Positions 46,071 through 57,225 are shown, numbered from the stretch's first letter. The stretch: 64,000 nucleotides of DNA from Medicago truncatula (GCF_003473485.1 NC_053046.1:32627332-32691331), one strand, 5' to 3'. Program-made: numbers and translations. Notes: generated by a model from the sequence alone, not told the origin.

Positions 46071-47660
46071 CATGGCACATATTCTAATCCAAATTGGAGA
46101 TGGATGATGTTGCCAAAGGTGTGGAGATTTGTTGGCTTTGCTTCATCTGTTGTTGGACTGCTTTGTTATGCTTTGAGCTCTTCCTTCAATTACCTCTTTG
46201 GAGAATGGAATTTGTTGAAAATATTTCTCTACAGTGCTTTCAGTTTCATCATCTGCTTGGTCATTTTAATTTATATTCAAAGAAATTGCAACATTATAGA
46301 AGTCTCCGATTTAAAGCTCATTCGGCATTTTTGGTATTGACACTCACTTCAGTCTATTCATTTTTCTTAGTTTGTCAAGGAAAACTCAGTGCGGATTCGA
46401 AATCGATCTTCTTTATTTTTTCCTAGGAAGCCTAATTGTGCAACTCATGAAGATTAAATTGCAGTTATTCATTCTTGGAGCTTGGAGCAGGTTTTAGCCA
46501 TTTCCTTATAATTCTCTGTTTTTCCTTTTCCTTTTCTTCGCTAAATGCCGGAGAAAATAGTCAGTACATCTCTGAACTCCAAGATGGGAATTCAGTGATT
46601 CTTTATGTGGATTCTCTGCAATCGCCTAGTGTTAATAATAATACTTCTAGTAGTGCCACAAATAGCATCGACTCACCACAATTGGTTATCAATACTAATA
46701 ATGGTAGTATGATGGAACAACTCCGGACTTGTGTAAAGGCGCTTAAGCATGACAATTTAAATCTCATTCAAATTATTTCGGAGCATGTAAAAAAATATGT
46801 TGAAGAACACTCTCAATTGGTGGTGACCTATCCAAACCTAATCATGGATGCGTTGAAGCCAGAAACCATGAATGACCTTGAAGAAATAGCAAAGGTCATG
46901 ATGATGGCTGGGTGTGAGAAGGATTTTTCCCATGTGTAAAACAGTTGCCTAATGCATAGATTATTCGGCTTACAAAGCTCAATATTGAGGACGTTCACAA
47001 TATGTCATGGAAGGATCTCGAAGACGAGATTGAAAGATGGATTAGAACTTTCAATGTGCTCTCAAGATAGTTTTCCCTGGTGAGCGAAGACTTTGTGACC
47101 GTGTCTTCTTTGGATTCTCATCTGCGGCTGATTTCTTCTTCATCTAAATATGCAGGGAATCCACTATTAAACTTCTAAATTTTGTTGATTATGTGTCTAG
47201 TCACTCTAGTGGAATTCACTCACCAGAGCGTTTGTTTAAAATCCTTGAGGTTTTTGAAACATTGTGTGACCTGATTCCAGAATTGGCATCCTTATTTTGT
47301 GATCAGTACAATCTATCTCTAAGGAGTGAAGCAACTGCGATATGGAATAGACTGGGGAAAACAATTAGAGACATATTTAAAGAGTTGGAGTATTTGATTT
47401 GTCGAGATCTGACGAAGGTTACAAATTTTGGTGGTGGTCTTCACCCAATTACCCAACATGTGATTACCTCTGTGTAGTTTGCCGAACCGAGCAAACATTA
47501 GAGCAAGTCTTTTACGATTCCTCACTTTCTTCAAAGATTCGTAGGATTATGGATACATTGGAGAGCAATTTGGAAGCAAAGTCCAAATGCTACGAGGATC
47601 CTTCTTTAGGCTATATATCAGAAAGTATTGTGAAGAAGTTTTGTAATCTTTGAGGTTCCT
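46071..47660 (+). pseudogene. Gene D: Exo70J-like membrane-anchored exocyst subunit, broken
   Basis: Closest to gene B. The start ATG (46071) is followed by a one-base loss relative to gene B, so the cassette (NWRWMMLPKVWRFVGFASSV, ALSSSFNYLFGEWN, FSFIICLVIL) lies in another frame. Later it loses the YSFF...MSLSL part of the cassette that gene B keeps, while it keeps the CGFEIDLLYFFLGSLIVQLM part that gene B lost. The Exo70 region is recognisable in pieces: ERLFKILEVFETLCDLIPEL and FKELEYLICRDLTKVTNF, and GGGLHPITQHVITSV. It ends near 47650 at YEDPSLGY..., without the C-terminal half. There are several frameshifts and stops. The joint existence of complementary losses in B and D shows that their common ancestor was more complete. 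Confidence 0.8.
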
Positions 47661-48360
47661 TTGATATTGTTTATTAAAAGAACTTTTCATTGCAAGTAAC
47701 CTAAGGCTATGGTATAATCAAGATGTTAACCTAAGGCTATGGTGGCTGGTAATAGACGACAACTGATTCATTGACTCGATTTCAAGAAATAAATGTTTGA
47801 AGAAATCTTCAATGATTGTAATGTCCGTGTAATCTTCATGCACCCATTGTCGTAACTCTTGTGCTTTGAGAATTTCTGATCCAGCTCCAAGACGCCTCTG
47901 AGAGACTGAAATTCGCGGCAAAAACCGAGGTGAAAAACATCTCCCCAAATTTGGCAGACACAATTGGTCGAATGTGGGTGTCTCGGCTAGGGAATTGAAT
48001 AGGTGTTTTCTAGCCTTATTATAAAATTAGATTCATGAAGTGTTAAAGGAATCTATGGATATCTCTGGTTGATATAGATCATGTCAGTTTGGACTCTTTT
48101 GTACATGAAAAAGCAGCCTAAGAAGAGGTTGAATCAAAAGCACTGACATGTAGTAAGTAGAAGGGAATTAACAAAGGAAAGCTGAAAGTGTTGATCATAC
48201 ATATAGTCATATCTCCTGAGACAAATTGTTCTAGGTCCGCTCATTTACACTTGAATTAGGATCCGCCATTGCAGTGAGAAACAATGATTATGGACTTACA
48301 ATAATCAAACATGCATAATAATAATAATCAATTACGGAATACATTATTAAAACCGTAGAG
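47661..48360 (+). repeat. Duplicated downstream segment of gene D
   Basis: Co-linear with 38180-39395 downstream of gene B, including CTATGGTGGCTGGTAATAGA, AAACATCTCCCCAAATTTGG and GATCATACATATAGTCATA. A short internal word CCTAAGGCTATGGT is repeated at about 47699 and 47729. Non-coding. Homology ends near 48360, which fixes the right end of the second duplication block. Confidence 0.6.
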
Positions 48361-48724
48361 AACTTAATCCTTAAATTTTTCTCACATTATACAATGATAA
48401 CTCTATAATAAATCAATTCTAATCGAAACGCATGTTGACGTACTTATTTAGTCTTGTCACATTAAACACAGCTAGTTAACATACTTATTCAAATAAAAAA
48501 TGATTGAGGTAACCTTAGTAGTTAGTCATGGGCTGACAATGATTTGAACGTGCGCATCATTGACTCAAGGAACGCACGCATTTGTTTAGCTCCAAAGGGA
48601 TTTTTTCTTACAAGAGATATGCAAGCCCTTTCTCTCCTTCTCTTATTCTTTTGTAATGGTGGAAGGCCGTGTGTAATATTGTGCAATATTGTATTGTAAT
48701 TGCGAGTGTACTTGAGTAACCTCC

Positions 48725-49130
48725 CCGTTTTCACGTGGGGCATCTTAATTAATAATCGGAACACTTTCAGAATTAATGGTTTCTTGTGGAACGATAAGAC
48801 GAGTGTTCTCGTCTGGGACATCAAAATTCATAATTGGAGTACTTTCGGAATGAATGGGTTTCTTGGGCCTTGTTAAGATGAGCATATTCTTGCGGAGCAT
48901 CAAAATTCAAAAGTGGTGCACTTTCAGAATTAATGGTTTCTCGTGGAAGGATAAGAAGAGTGTTTTCTTGCAGGAAATCAAAATTTATAATTGTAGCACT
49001 TCCAGAATTAATGGTTTCTTGTGGCAGGATTATATGGGTGTTTTCTAGAAAGGCATCAGAATTGATATTTTCAGCACTTTCGGAATTAATGGCTTCTTGT
49101 GGCTGGGTAAGATGCGTGTTTTCTGCAGCA
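48725..49130 (-). repeat. 78-bp coding minisatellite, about five units
   Basis: The landmark ACTTTCRGAATTAATGG recurs at 48763, 48841, 48920, 48998 and 49076, a period of 78 bp (79 once). On the minus strand each unit encodes a variant of LPQETINSESAPIINFDAPQ followed by ENTHLI. Since 78 is a multiple of three, the reading frame is kept across most of the array. A single related unit (FDALHENGDLRLQQEDS) sits in the tail of gene H, so the array probably expanded from such a unit. Confidence 0.85.
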
Positions 49131-49706
49131 ATAATAGATTCTTATAAATCTGAATCAATTCAAATAAATAGAGAATTTTGGTCTTGGATTTGGATTCCAA
49201 GACTGCCACTCTCTACAGCGGCGACCAAATAAAAACGAAGAATGATGAGGGAGTAACTGAAACTCACTCCAACGATCACTAACAACAATTTAATCTTCAT
49301 GAGCTGTAAAGTTAAACATCCGCAGAAAAAATATAAGAGATCAACCTCAAATTCGAAGTGAGTTTGTTTTGACAAACCAAGATACATGATAGCAAAATCT
49401 GCATTGGAAATCAAAACGTATGAATCTGGTTTTGGCTAGCTTTATCAAAAATACCAAATGAGCTTTAAATGGAAGACTAGTACCCGATGTGTGGTTAGAT
49501 TTCGCAAACAAGATTGTGAGGAAGATAATGAAACTGAAAATGGTATAAAGAAATAACTTGAAAAAGTTCCATTTCCCAAATAGATGATTGAAGGAAGAGC
49601 TAAGAGCATAATAAAACAGACCAACAATTGATGAAACAAAACAAACAAATCTCGATATCTTTGGATGTGTCACCCATCTCACAATTTCGTGGAGCGTGGA
49701 GGTCAT
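48725..49706 (-). pseudogene. Gene E: membrane cassette with a 26-residue tandem-repeat tail, broken
   Basis: Read on the minus strand from an ATG at 49706 (MTSTLHEIVRWVTHPKISRF, aligning with gene F). Hydrophobic segments follow (FVCFVSSIVGLFYYALSSSF, NFFKLFLYTIFSFIIFLTIL). A deletion relative to gene F in the third segment shifts the frame. The last part (GFEVDLLYFFCGCLTLQLMK equivalent, then GVSFSYSLIILRFYL) is clear at 49350-49190. A TGA at 49160-49162 and a second stop soon after interrupt the tail, but the same frame then continues into at least four units of a 26-residue repeat. No Exo70 similarity is present. It is a pseudogene of the subfamily that includes F and H. Confidence 0.75.
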
Positions 49707-49799
49707 TTTGTTGCACAATTTTGCAAGGCTTGCATTCTGGAGCAGAGAACATATACTATTTTCTTTCGGATGAAATTTCAAGGAAATTTAAGCTGTCGA

Positions 49800-51790
49800 A
49801 TTAAAAGGGAAATTAAGCTATAGAAAGAAAAGGAAATTTAGGAGGAAAGCGGCAATTACCCAAATAGAATTGCTATATAGTGCGAAAATTTGTACGCGAC
49901 TGGCACACGGTAAAGGCAGCTAGTGTTGTTATATTTTTCAAATAAATGAAAGTCAACGCAACTTACAATCTCAAGCATATCCAAAAGCTAACATTAATTC
50001 GTTGCTTTTCGTCCACTAGCATGTCGCACCAACAAGCTTTTTCCTTACCCAAATCTTTATGACTTAGGGATTAAGTATGAGCTAAGACAGTTTTAAAACT
50101 TAATAAAAGGTAGAGTCATGCTTACAAGTTCCCTTAATAAAACTAAAAATGTTGAATGCACAATTTCTTATTATTGTACTATATGTCTTACGTTATTGGA
50201 TTGACACTTCAAATGATTATGACAAATTGTTAAAATAAAAAATGATTACGACAAAGAAACTGATGATGAGTTGTCTTATACCATATCAATTGATGATGCA
50301 AATTGAGTGTTTTCCACATTCGTATTCGTAAATATGGAAGTTATATTCAAAAGAAGAATAAATGTAGTTTATGGGTTATCTTTTTATGTCAATAAGCTAG
50401 TTAAGGTTTTTTCTTTTCATTTCATTTCATATGATTTTTAACCTTGTTTGAAGCCCTTTGGTCGTAAAGGTGGGTGATAAGTGATCGATAGGACCGTCTT
50501 GAAAATATGTAAGAAACTTGACCTTAATTGGGACTTGCCAGTAGAACCAAAATTATCAAACAAAGTACGATCCTAACCATGGCCTGCTGGTAAAACGAAC
50601 CCTATGAAAGTTCTTGACACAAAAACAAAGAAAAAGTTCTCACATTATAAAAATTAAAATTGATTAATCTTCTAATTGTGAGTTGCCAAATACATTGATA
50701 AGTGCATGTTTATTACCTAGAAATTAAATGATTAAAATTCTCACTAACCTTTATAATGACTTAGAGCACCACTATCAAGCATTTAGAGAGGCTATGAGAA
50801 TATAAAAGACCATCTAAAATTTATTTAAATATGGATAAATATTTGTAAAAGTGGATTGAAAAATAAATTTGAATTTAAAATTTCTCCGAAGAGAAAACAA
50901 ATAAATATTAGTTTAGAAATAAATTCTAAAATAAAAAATCTAATTTCTAGCGTCAAGTTAGAATCATTTATAAACGCAAAATTACGATTCTGTTTTAAAA
51001 AAAATTGATTAATTTAAAAATCATTTTTTATATTTAAAAAAGAATAAAAATAAAAAATAGTGACAAAAAAGCAAGCACTATTCACCGTATAAATATGGTA
51101 AAAAGTCCATATGTCGGGTATTTTTGTAAAAAAAGAGTGTCCAAATAGCATTACTCTGCTCATACTAAGTCAGTGGGAAGTAGGTGTCTGGTCGCTTTCC
51201 TCAGAATTTCTACATATTGACTTGAAGTCCAAAGAGCAAAGAGTCTATGTTTTCACTTCCTTGAAGTTTCATCGGATAAAAAGGGAAGAGTTAGTCTTGT
51301 GTAGACACAAGCATTTAGACACAAAATTTAAGCACACAAATATAAATCTAAAAAATTAAAGATAAATAAAATAGTCACATCAATCAATATCACTTTATTT
51401 ATTTTCTTTTTAATTTTTTTAGCTTTATAGATGTGTGCCTAAATGTGAAGTGTTGGTTTTGTGACGACCAAGTAAGAGTTTCTCACAAGGAAAACACTTC
51501 TCATTTATTATTATTTTTTTTTAATTCTTTCTGCCCTTCTTAATCTACCAACAGTGACCAACGGCTATGTTTAAAATCATCAACTCAAAGTCATGAATCC
51601 TTATTATGCTTTAAACGTGGCGTTTGTTTAAAATCCTCAACTTGTTAAAGACAATGTGTGATATGAGTGATGACTTTAAATGATTGTTCTTGATTCCTTG
51701 GTGAATGAAGCAATAAAAATCAAGAATAGATGTGTGAAATAAGTAGAGACATTTTCATGGAATTTGAAAATCCGATCTTTCTTTCACAGG
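49800..51790. other. No gene seen
   Basis: AT-rich DNA without a recognisable protein. Short A/T runs are frequent (for example 50860-51060). No paired terminal repeats or clear transposon ends were found by eye. Confidence 0.4.
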
Positions 51791-51794
51791 ACGC

Positions 51795-52095
51795 GGAGTT
51801 AGATTGTTGATCAGATGGTGGGGTTCATCCAATGACTTGCGAGACCATTGACTACATCACTGCGGCTTTTTAATCGAGACAAAACCTAGAGAAACTTAAA
51901 CAATTTTTTTCAATCAGAAGTTTAGGGAGACATGTGAAATTCAGTCTATATGGCGTGTTTTTGATGAGAAGCTAAGGAAACATAATAATTCTAAAACAAT
52001 TATGCTATGTTTCATAATATCGTTGGTAAAAATTGAGATGAGTATATCATGTATGGAATGTCTTACATTCAAGATCAACTCATTCATTTGTGTCT
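51795..52095 (+). pseudogene. Exo70 3'-end relic, copy 1
   Basis: In pieces of frame this encodes SDGGVHPMTCETIDYITAAF (the GGGLHPITRYVMNYL position of Exo70), then FNQKFRETCEIQSIWRVFDE and KLRKHNNSKTIMLC (the FNKHFTETCRVQCTW...KLRKEMIESL position), and finally EYIMYGMSYIQDQLIHL (the family-ending EYIEYGMFDIHDIL). Intermediate parts are deleted and the frame changes. A second, similar relic lies at 57735-57946. Both have the same internal losses, so they derive from one already broken ancestor. Confidence 0.65.
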
Positions 52096-52319
52096 GATAT
52101 AGGATATTTGTTCTGGAATTCACTCCTAAAAGTGTTGTACATGTTGAAATACTCAGTCTGAAACAAATAATTTCCATCATTTTCTTAGGTCGTTCTTAAT
52201 GTTGCTCATCCCCTTGTCCATGATTATAATCTCCCAAATATTTGAGTTGGGAAAGACTTTTTGCCTCGTCTTTGTAAGCAGCTGCCAAATAACACAATTA
52301 AGTTTCTGATTCATCTGAA

Positions 52320-53123
52320 CTAGCTCCACTTTACAAGTGTCAAGGCTTTGTTGTATACATTATCATGTTTGCCTTTTTGTGATGACAATTTGATGTGAGT
52401 GACCGGTCCAAGATCCCTATCTTCCTGTTGGGCATCAATGTTTATACGTGGACCAATTTCAGCCCTTTCAGTGTCGGTGTTGGTTTCATAAAAGCTCACT
52501 TGACCAGTACTCGATTGTTCAGAATCTTGGTGTACTTGAATGACTATAGGAGTTTGGTCTTGGATTTGGAGTCCAAGATGGCTGCCACTTTCTCTTGGTT
52601 TACCCAAATAATAACGAAAAATGATGAGGGAATAACTGAAACTCGCTCCAACAATTACTAAAACTAATTTTATCTTCATCAGTTGTAAAGTTAAATATCC
52701 GCAAAAAAAATATAGGAGATCAACTTCGAATCCGAAGTGAGTTTGCTTTGACAAACTGAGAGACATGATGGCAAAAGCAGCACAGGAAATCAGACTGTAC
52801 AAATCTGGTTTTCCGTTAGCTTTATCAAAAAAGAAGGAGTAAACAGTGGTGATTATGAAAACCGAAAACACCAAATGAGCTTTAAGTGGAAGACTAGTGT
52901 TCGAGTTTTGCCATTTGTTTGCAAACAAGATGGTGAGGCAGATAACGAAACTGAAAATGCTATAAAGAAATACCTTAAAAAAGTTCCAGTTCCCAAATAG
53001 ATGAGTGAAGGAAGAGCTAAGAGCATAACAAAGCAGTCCAACAACAGATGAAACAAAAGACACAAATCTCCATATCATTGGCTGTGTCACCCATCTCACA
53101 ATTTGGTTGAGCATGGATCTCAT
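52320..53123 (-). CDS. Gene F: six-segment membrane protein with polar tail (267 aa)
   Basis: An uninterrupted frame that starts MRSMLNQIVRWVTQPMIWRF, aligning with the starts of E and H. Hydrophobic segments match the cassette of genes A-D: FVSFVSSVVGLLCYALSSSF (about 20-40), FFKVFLYSIFSFVICLTILF (48-67), HLVFSVFIITTVYSFFF (83-99), LYSLISCAAFAIMSLSLS (108-125), FEVDLLYFFCGYLTLQLM (132-149) and KLVLVIVGASFSYSLIIF (152-170). The remaining ~95 residues are polar and Gln/Asp/Glu-rich (QIQDQTPIVIQVHQDSEQSS) with no Exo70 similarity. It has no known function. The orthologous tail in gene H is longer, and codons continue past the F stop in another frame, so F may be C-terminally shortened. It is the most intact member of its subfamily and a fair candidate for a real gene. 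Confidence 0.65.
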   Translation of the reverse strand: MRSMLNQIVRWVTQPMIWRFVSFVSSVVGLLCYALSSSFTHLFGNWNFFKVFLYSIFSFVICLTILFANKWQNSNTSLPLKAHLVFSVFIITTVYSFFFDKANGKPDLYSLISCAAFAIMSLSLSKQTHFGFEVDLLYFFCGYLTLQLMKIKLVLVIVGASFSYSLIIFRYYLGKPRESGSHLGLQIQDQTPIVIQVHQDSEQSSTGQVSFYETNTDTERAEIGPRINIDAQQEDRDLGPVTHIKLSSQKGKHDNVYNKALTLVKWS

Positions 53124-53344
53124 GGTGTTTTACAATCGAGTGAGGTTTTTGCTTATACAACAGAGAAAAACCGTTTTATAGGAGAGAAGAGATGAGAAGC
53201 GTTTCTCTTTCGATGAAATTTCAAGGAAATTAATCTGAAGAATAGAAAAGGCTCTTCACCCAGCAGTGTGTTGCACTTTTCTTTGACAAATAAACCTAAT
53301 TCCTCATCTAAATTCTGATGATTATAAGGTCCAATCATTAACTA

Positions 53345-53790
53345 CTAATCTTCAAGGACAACTGTCTAAGTCTTATTTGCAATAGAAATTCAACAAAAGA
53401 TTGTGATTTGTGATGACTACAAATTGAAAAAAGGGGAAACTATCAAGGAGATTAAAAATTTGGATGACTAAAAATTGCTTACATACACTGATAAATGGAC
53501 TTTAAGAGTACCTGCTAGAAATCCACAATAATGTACTGTACTACTTTTTGAAAATAATTTCAGCATAAGTTTAGACTTTAAGAGCTACTCTATTCAGATG
53601 TTCACACTAGTCTATCCTTCTGATTATTATAAACCTTACAAACTTTCATATAAAAACCTTTATTCAATCCTTAAATGACAACTGTCCAAGTTTTGTTTGC
53701 AATAGAAAGACAACATATCTTGTCAACAACAGATTGTGACTTTTGATGACCACAAATTATTGGAGAATATTAGGATTTTTTTTTTCTATT
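53345..53790 (+). repeat. Repeated leader-like segment between genes F and G
   Basis: Two copies of a ~85-bp phrase (ACAACTGTCYAAGTYTTRTT, GCAATAGAAA, CAACARATTGTGAYTT, TGATGACYACAAATT) lie at about 53358-53428 and 53678-53760. A third copy, inverted, lies at about 60365-60445 upstream of gene J. All three are near starts of membrane cassettes, so they may be old shared flanks. No coding potential. Confidence 0.55.
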
Positions 53791-53802
53791 ATCATTCTAC
53801 AC

Positions 53803-54370
53803 ACTTCTTATGCATTCAGCTCTTCTTTCAACTATCTTTTTGGAAAGTGGAACTTCATAAAATTGATTATTTACACTGGTAAGTTTCAGTATCAGTCGCA
53901 TGATGTTACTTTTGAATAAAAGGGAAAGTTTCAAGGAGTTTCTTTCAAGGAAACTTTCATTAATTATTTACCCGTTGCGTCTGATTTCTTGTGCAGCTTT
54001 TGCTTTAATGTCTTTTTTCTTATCAAGGAAAATTGATCTTGGTTTTGAATTTGATCTCCTAGATTTCTTCCTTCAAATTCTAACTGTTGAATTGATGAAG
54101 ATCAATTTGATGCTATCTATTATTGCTACAATCTTTTGTTATTCTCTTATGATTCTTCGTTTGAAATTTGATTCTTGGAACGAAATTGGAACTTTGAGAA
54201 TGGAAGTTGATGATATAGCTATAGAAATTGATGGTGTAGATAACAATATAAATGAATTTCAATCTCATCATAGGAATGTTAGCCAACAAAGTCATTCTTT
54301 GAGAAGGGTGAATCATGATGATGGGTATAATTGGAAAAAAATACGAAGAGAAAAGAGTAAAAGGAAGTGA
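53803..54370 (+). pseudogene. Gene G: partial membrane cassette, broken
   Basis: Starts inside the first hydrophobic segment (YAFSSSFNYLFGKWNFIKLI, IYT), then loses the second and third segments and the frame. It resumes with RLISCAAFALMSFFLSRKID, FEFDLLDFFLQILTVELMKI and MLSIIATIFCYSLMILRLKF, followed by a short acidic then basic tail (VDDIAIEIDGVDN..., KKIRREKSKRK). There is no Exo70 part. It lies head to head with gene F, 680 bp away. Confidence 0.7.
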
Positions 54371-54940
54371 AAATCAGAGAAGCTATTATAAATATGTGGT
54401 ATAATTGTGTTGTGAAGAAAAGAGTTGTGAGAACAATAGATGGCGAAATTATTGAGACAATATACACAAATAACCATTGTAAGCCAAAGCCTTCAAAAGG
54501 AATTCATTATCTTAGTATCTTTACTTTTACCTTCAGATCACGTCCCTGATGACATGCCAGATCAATCATTTGCCTCTCACAGTACTTATCAATCGGCTTA
54601 AAAGTTTCACAAGCAAAGATAAAAAAGCAGAGAAGAGAAAGGTCGAACAGAATGCTGAATTCAAAAATACTTAAAAGGATTACAAGAAGGATAGCAACTT
54701 ACATAAAAGAGAATTTAAAAATACAATATCAATTACAAATATCATACATTTTTTAAGGACAAGTGTTGTATATTTTTCAGACACAAATTAGAGACTCTTA
54801 ACTTCTAATGACTTTACCATGTCTTCAACAATTCTTGCAATTGTCCATGACTCCATTATTGCTCCCCGACAAACAACTAATTATTACACCCTATGGATTA
54901 AATGAGAGTTGCCAATCTTCTTTCAAAACTAGAACCATTT

Positions 54941-56143
54941 CTATAAATACTTATGGTATTCTAGAAGCCTCTCTTTGTAATTGTCTCGAACGACATCATT
55001 ATTCTCCATTGCATCAATCATTTCTTTGAGTTGTTGACTCCTAAGTTTGGATCCTCTACGTTGGCGGATGCCCAGTGAAGGAACCCTTGGTATTTTTATT
55101 TTATTTTCTAACAAGGAAACCCTAGAGATTGGTGAAATTTTTAGATTGAGAAAATCGAAAGTATATAAAGCTCTGGCTGAAAGATTCATTTTAAAAATTT
55201 CATAATTTGCTTCCATGATTTGGACCAACTCGCTGGTCGGCTCAATCGAAAACCCATCAACGTCCAGAATTTTGTGAATCATGTTTTTAAAGTCCTCCAG
55301 GCAGCTGATACGGTAGTCGGTATGCTGTGGTACAACAATCAAGATATGAGAGGTTTCTTGGTTAATAAGATTCATCCGAGCTAGCGGCTTTCTGTATAAG
55401 ACGAGTCTATTATGATCATTATCATCACTATTGTCTTGTTGTGAAAGTGAGTTGATTTGATTAACCACGACTAAAGAGTCTTCCTGTTGAAGTCGAAGAT
55501 CCCCGTTTTCGTGTAGAGCATCAAAAGTCAAGTCAAGAGCAACAAGACTATCAAAATTGACTTGGGAAGCATCCACTTGAATAGCATGATAATCAGCAGC
55601 ATTGGTTAATTCTTCAGACTGTTCTGTAGGGGCATGCAAATAAAAGCGAAGAATGATGAGGGGATAACTGAAACACACCCCATCAATGACCAAAATGAAC
55701 TTTATCTTCATGAGTTGTAAAATTAGATATCCGCAAAAAAATATAAAAGATCAACTTCGAAACCAAAGTGACCTCTGCTTTGACAAACCAAGTGACATGA
55801 TAGCAAAAGCGGCACCGGAAACCAAACTGTACACATCTGGTTTTCCGTTAGCTTTATCAAAGAAAAAGGAGTAAACTGTTGTTATTGTGAAAATAGAGAA
55901 TACCAAATGAGCTCTAAGCCTGAGACTTGGTGAGTTTTGCCATTTGTTTGCAAAAAAGATGGCAAGGCAAATAATGAAACTGAAAACAGTGTACAGAAAA
56001 ATCTTTAACAAGTTCCAGTTTCCAAATAGATGGTTGAAGGAAGAACTTAGAGCATAACAGAGGAAGCCAATAAAAGATGATGTAAAACTCACAAATCTCC
56101 ATACCTTTGGCTGCTTTAGCCATCTCACAATTTGTTTAACCAT
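54941..56143 (-). pseudogene. Gene H: membrane cassette with long unique tail, one frameshift
   Basis: From an ATG at 56143 (MVKQIVRWLKQPKVWRFVSF) the frame covers five of the six cassette segments: SFIGFLCYALSSSF, LLKIFLYTVFSFIICLAIFF, HLVFSIFTITTVYSFFF, and VYSLVSGAAFAIMSLGLS. One extra base near 55775, compared with gene F, shifts the frame at the SKQ..HFGFE position. The continuing frame (55760-54941) keeps LQLMKIKFILVIDGVCFSYP and then ~230 residues: an acidic linker with one FDALHENGDL unit like the repeats of gene E, then HILIVVPQHTDYRISCLEDF, SELVQIMEANYEIFKMNLS and a basic end (GIRQRRGSKLRSQQLKEMID). The tail does not resemble Exo70, and I do not recognise it. Except for the one frameshift it is intact, so it may be a recent loss or a sequencing error. 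Confidence 0.7.
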
Positions 56144-56569
56144 GTTGTTTCTCAGGTAAGCAAGGTTTTCTTTCAAGAATAGAGAAGCAGCCATTTTCTA
56201 ATAGAGAAGATATGAGAAGTGTTTCCTTGCTACTAGAGGAAATTAAGCTGACCAATACAAAAAGGTTGTCAACAACATGTTGCAGCCTTCTTTGACTCAT
56301 AATAGCTATTTGGATTTCAGTGTACAGCACAGCAGGACAAACGCCAATACATTTTATTCTTAGAAAATTTTGACGATTATGACCAATAACCTACTTCTCG
56401 CTGACTTAGGACAAGCATAATTCAAAAGGTGTAACCAATAGGCAATAGTAATACTCAAATTTTTAAAGATAATTTCTGTTTTTTTAAGGAAGCTAATTTA
56501 TGTTTGTCTACCATTATAATAATCATTTTTTCCTTTAAAGTGGATCTTGTCAATGAGCTTGTCAAAGCA

Positions 56570-56695
56570 ATCTCAATCTCAGTGCGATTTGAAGTAGATC
56601 TTCTTTACTTTTTCCTTGGATGTCTAATTCTGCGATTGATAAAGGTTAAATTTAAATTAGTCTTTGTTGTTGGAGCAGGTTTCCGCTACTCTTAT
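56570..56695 (+). pseudogene. Gene I: fragment of a membrane cassette
   Basis: About 40 residues match the fifth and sixth hydrophobic segments (VRFEVDLLYFFLGCLILRLI, VKFKLVFVVGAGFRYS). It is cut off on the right by a TTA/TAT microsatellite that forms the tail of an inserted repeat. It lies head to head with gene H, similar to the F/G pair. Confidence 0.7.
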
Positions 56696-57225
56696 TATTA
56701 TTATTATTATTATTTTTGACAAAAACAAAACGATATTCATTCAGATTCAAATTGATAGAGTCCTTCAGATACTAAAGGGTGAATTTGCGAACAAACTCAC
56801 AACATCCAAGTTAATAGCATACAACAGAAAAATGCCTACATATAATATGATAAAACCTAAGTCACCGAAATACTCATCCTTCTGGATCTGCAACGTTGAC
56901 GCCCAAATCATTGGTTGAATTTGTAATTGACTGATGCCGATCTTTCAATAAAAACTAAACAAACACTGCGACAAGATGCGAAATCAAATGCCGCACAAGA
57001 CGAAGAACAACACAACGTCGCACTTAGACGACGAAATCACAAAAAAAAATACATAAGGAAAAACTTGATAAATGTGAAAACCACTTATTTAGATTGATCG
57101 AAAAGGGGAGAAAAAGATGTAGAGGGGTGATTCTAGGTCAAAAAATGACCTAAAACCACCCCTCCTCGATGAACGATGGAGAAAGAAAGTTTAGAGAGAA
57201 GTTAGAATTTTTCTCACTAGAAAAC
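56696..57225 (-). repeat. Dispersed repeat with (TAA)n tail
   Basis: On the minus strand it matches 29440-29723 plus 30927-31055 (GGGGTGGTTTTAGGTCATTT, CACCCCTCTACATCTTTTTC, AGTGTTTGTTTAGTTTTTAT), continues past them, and ends in GTTTTTGTCAAAAATAATAA with a (TAA)n run at 56697-56716. The simple-repeat tail suggests a retroposed element. Class is unknown; it encodes nothing. Confidence 0.5.
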
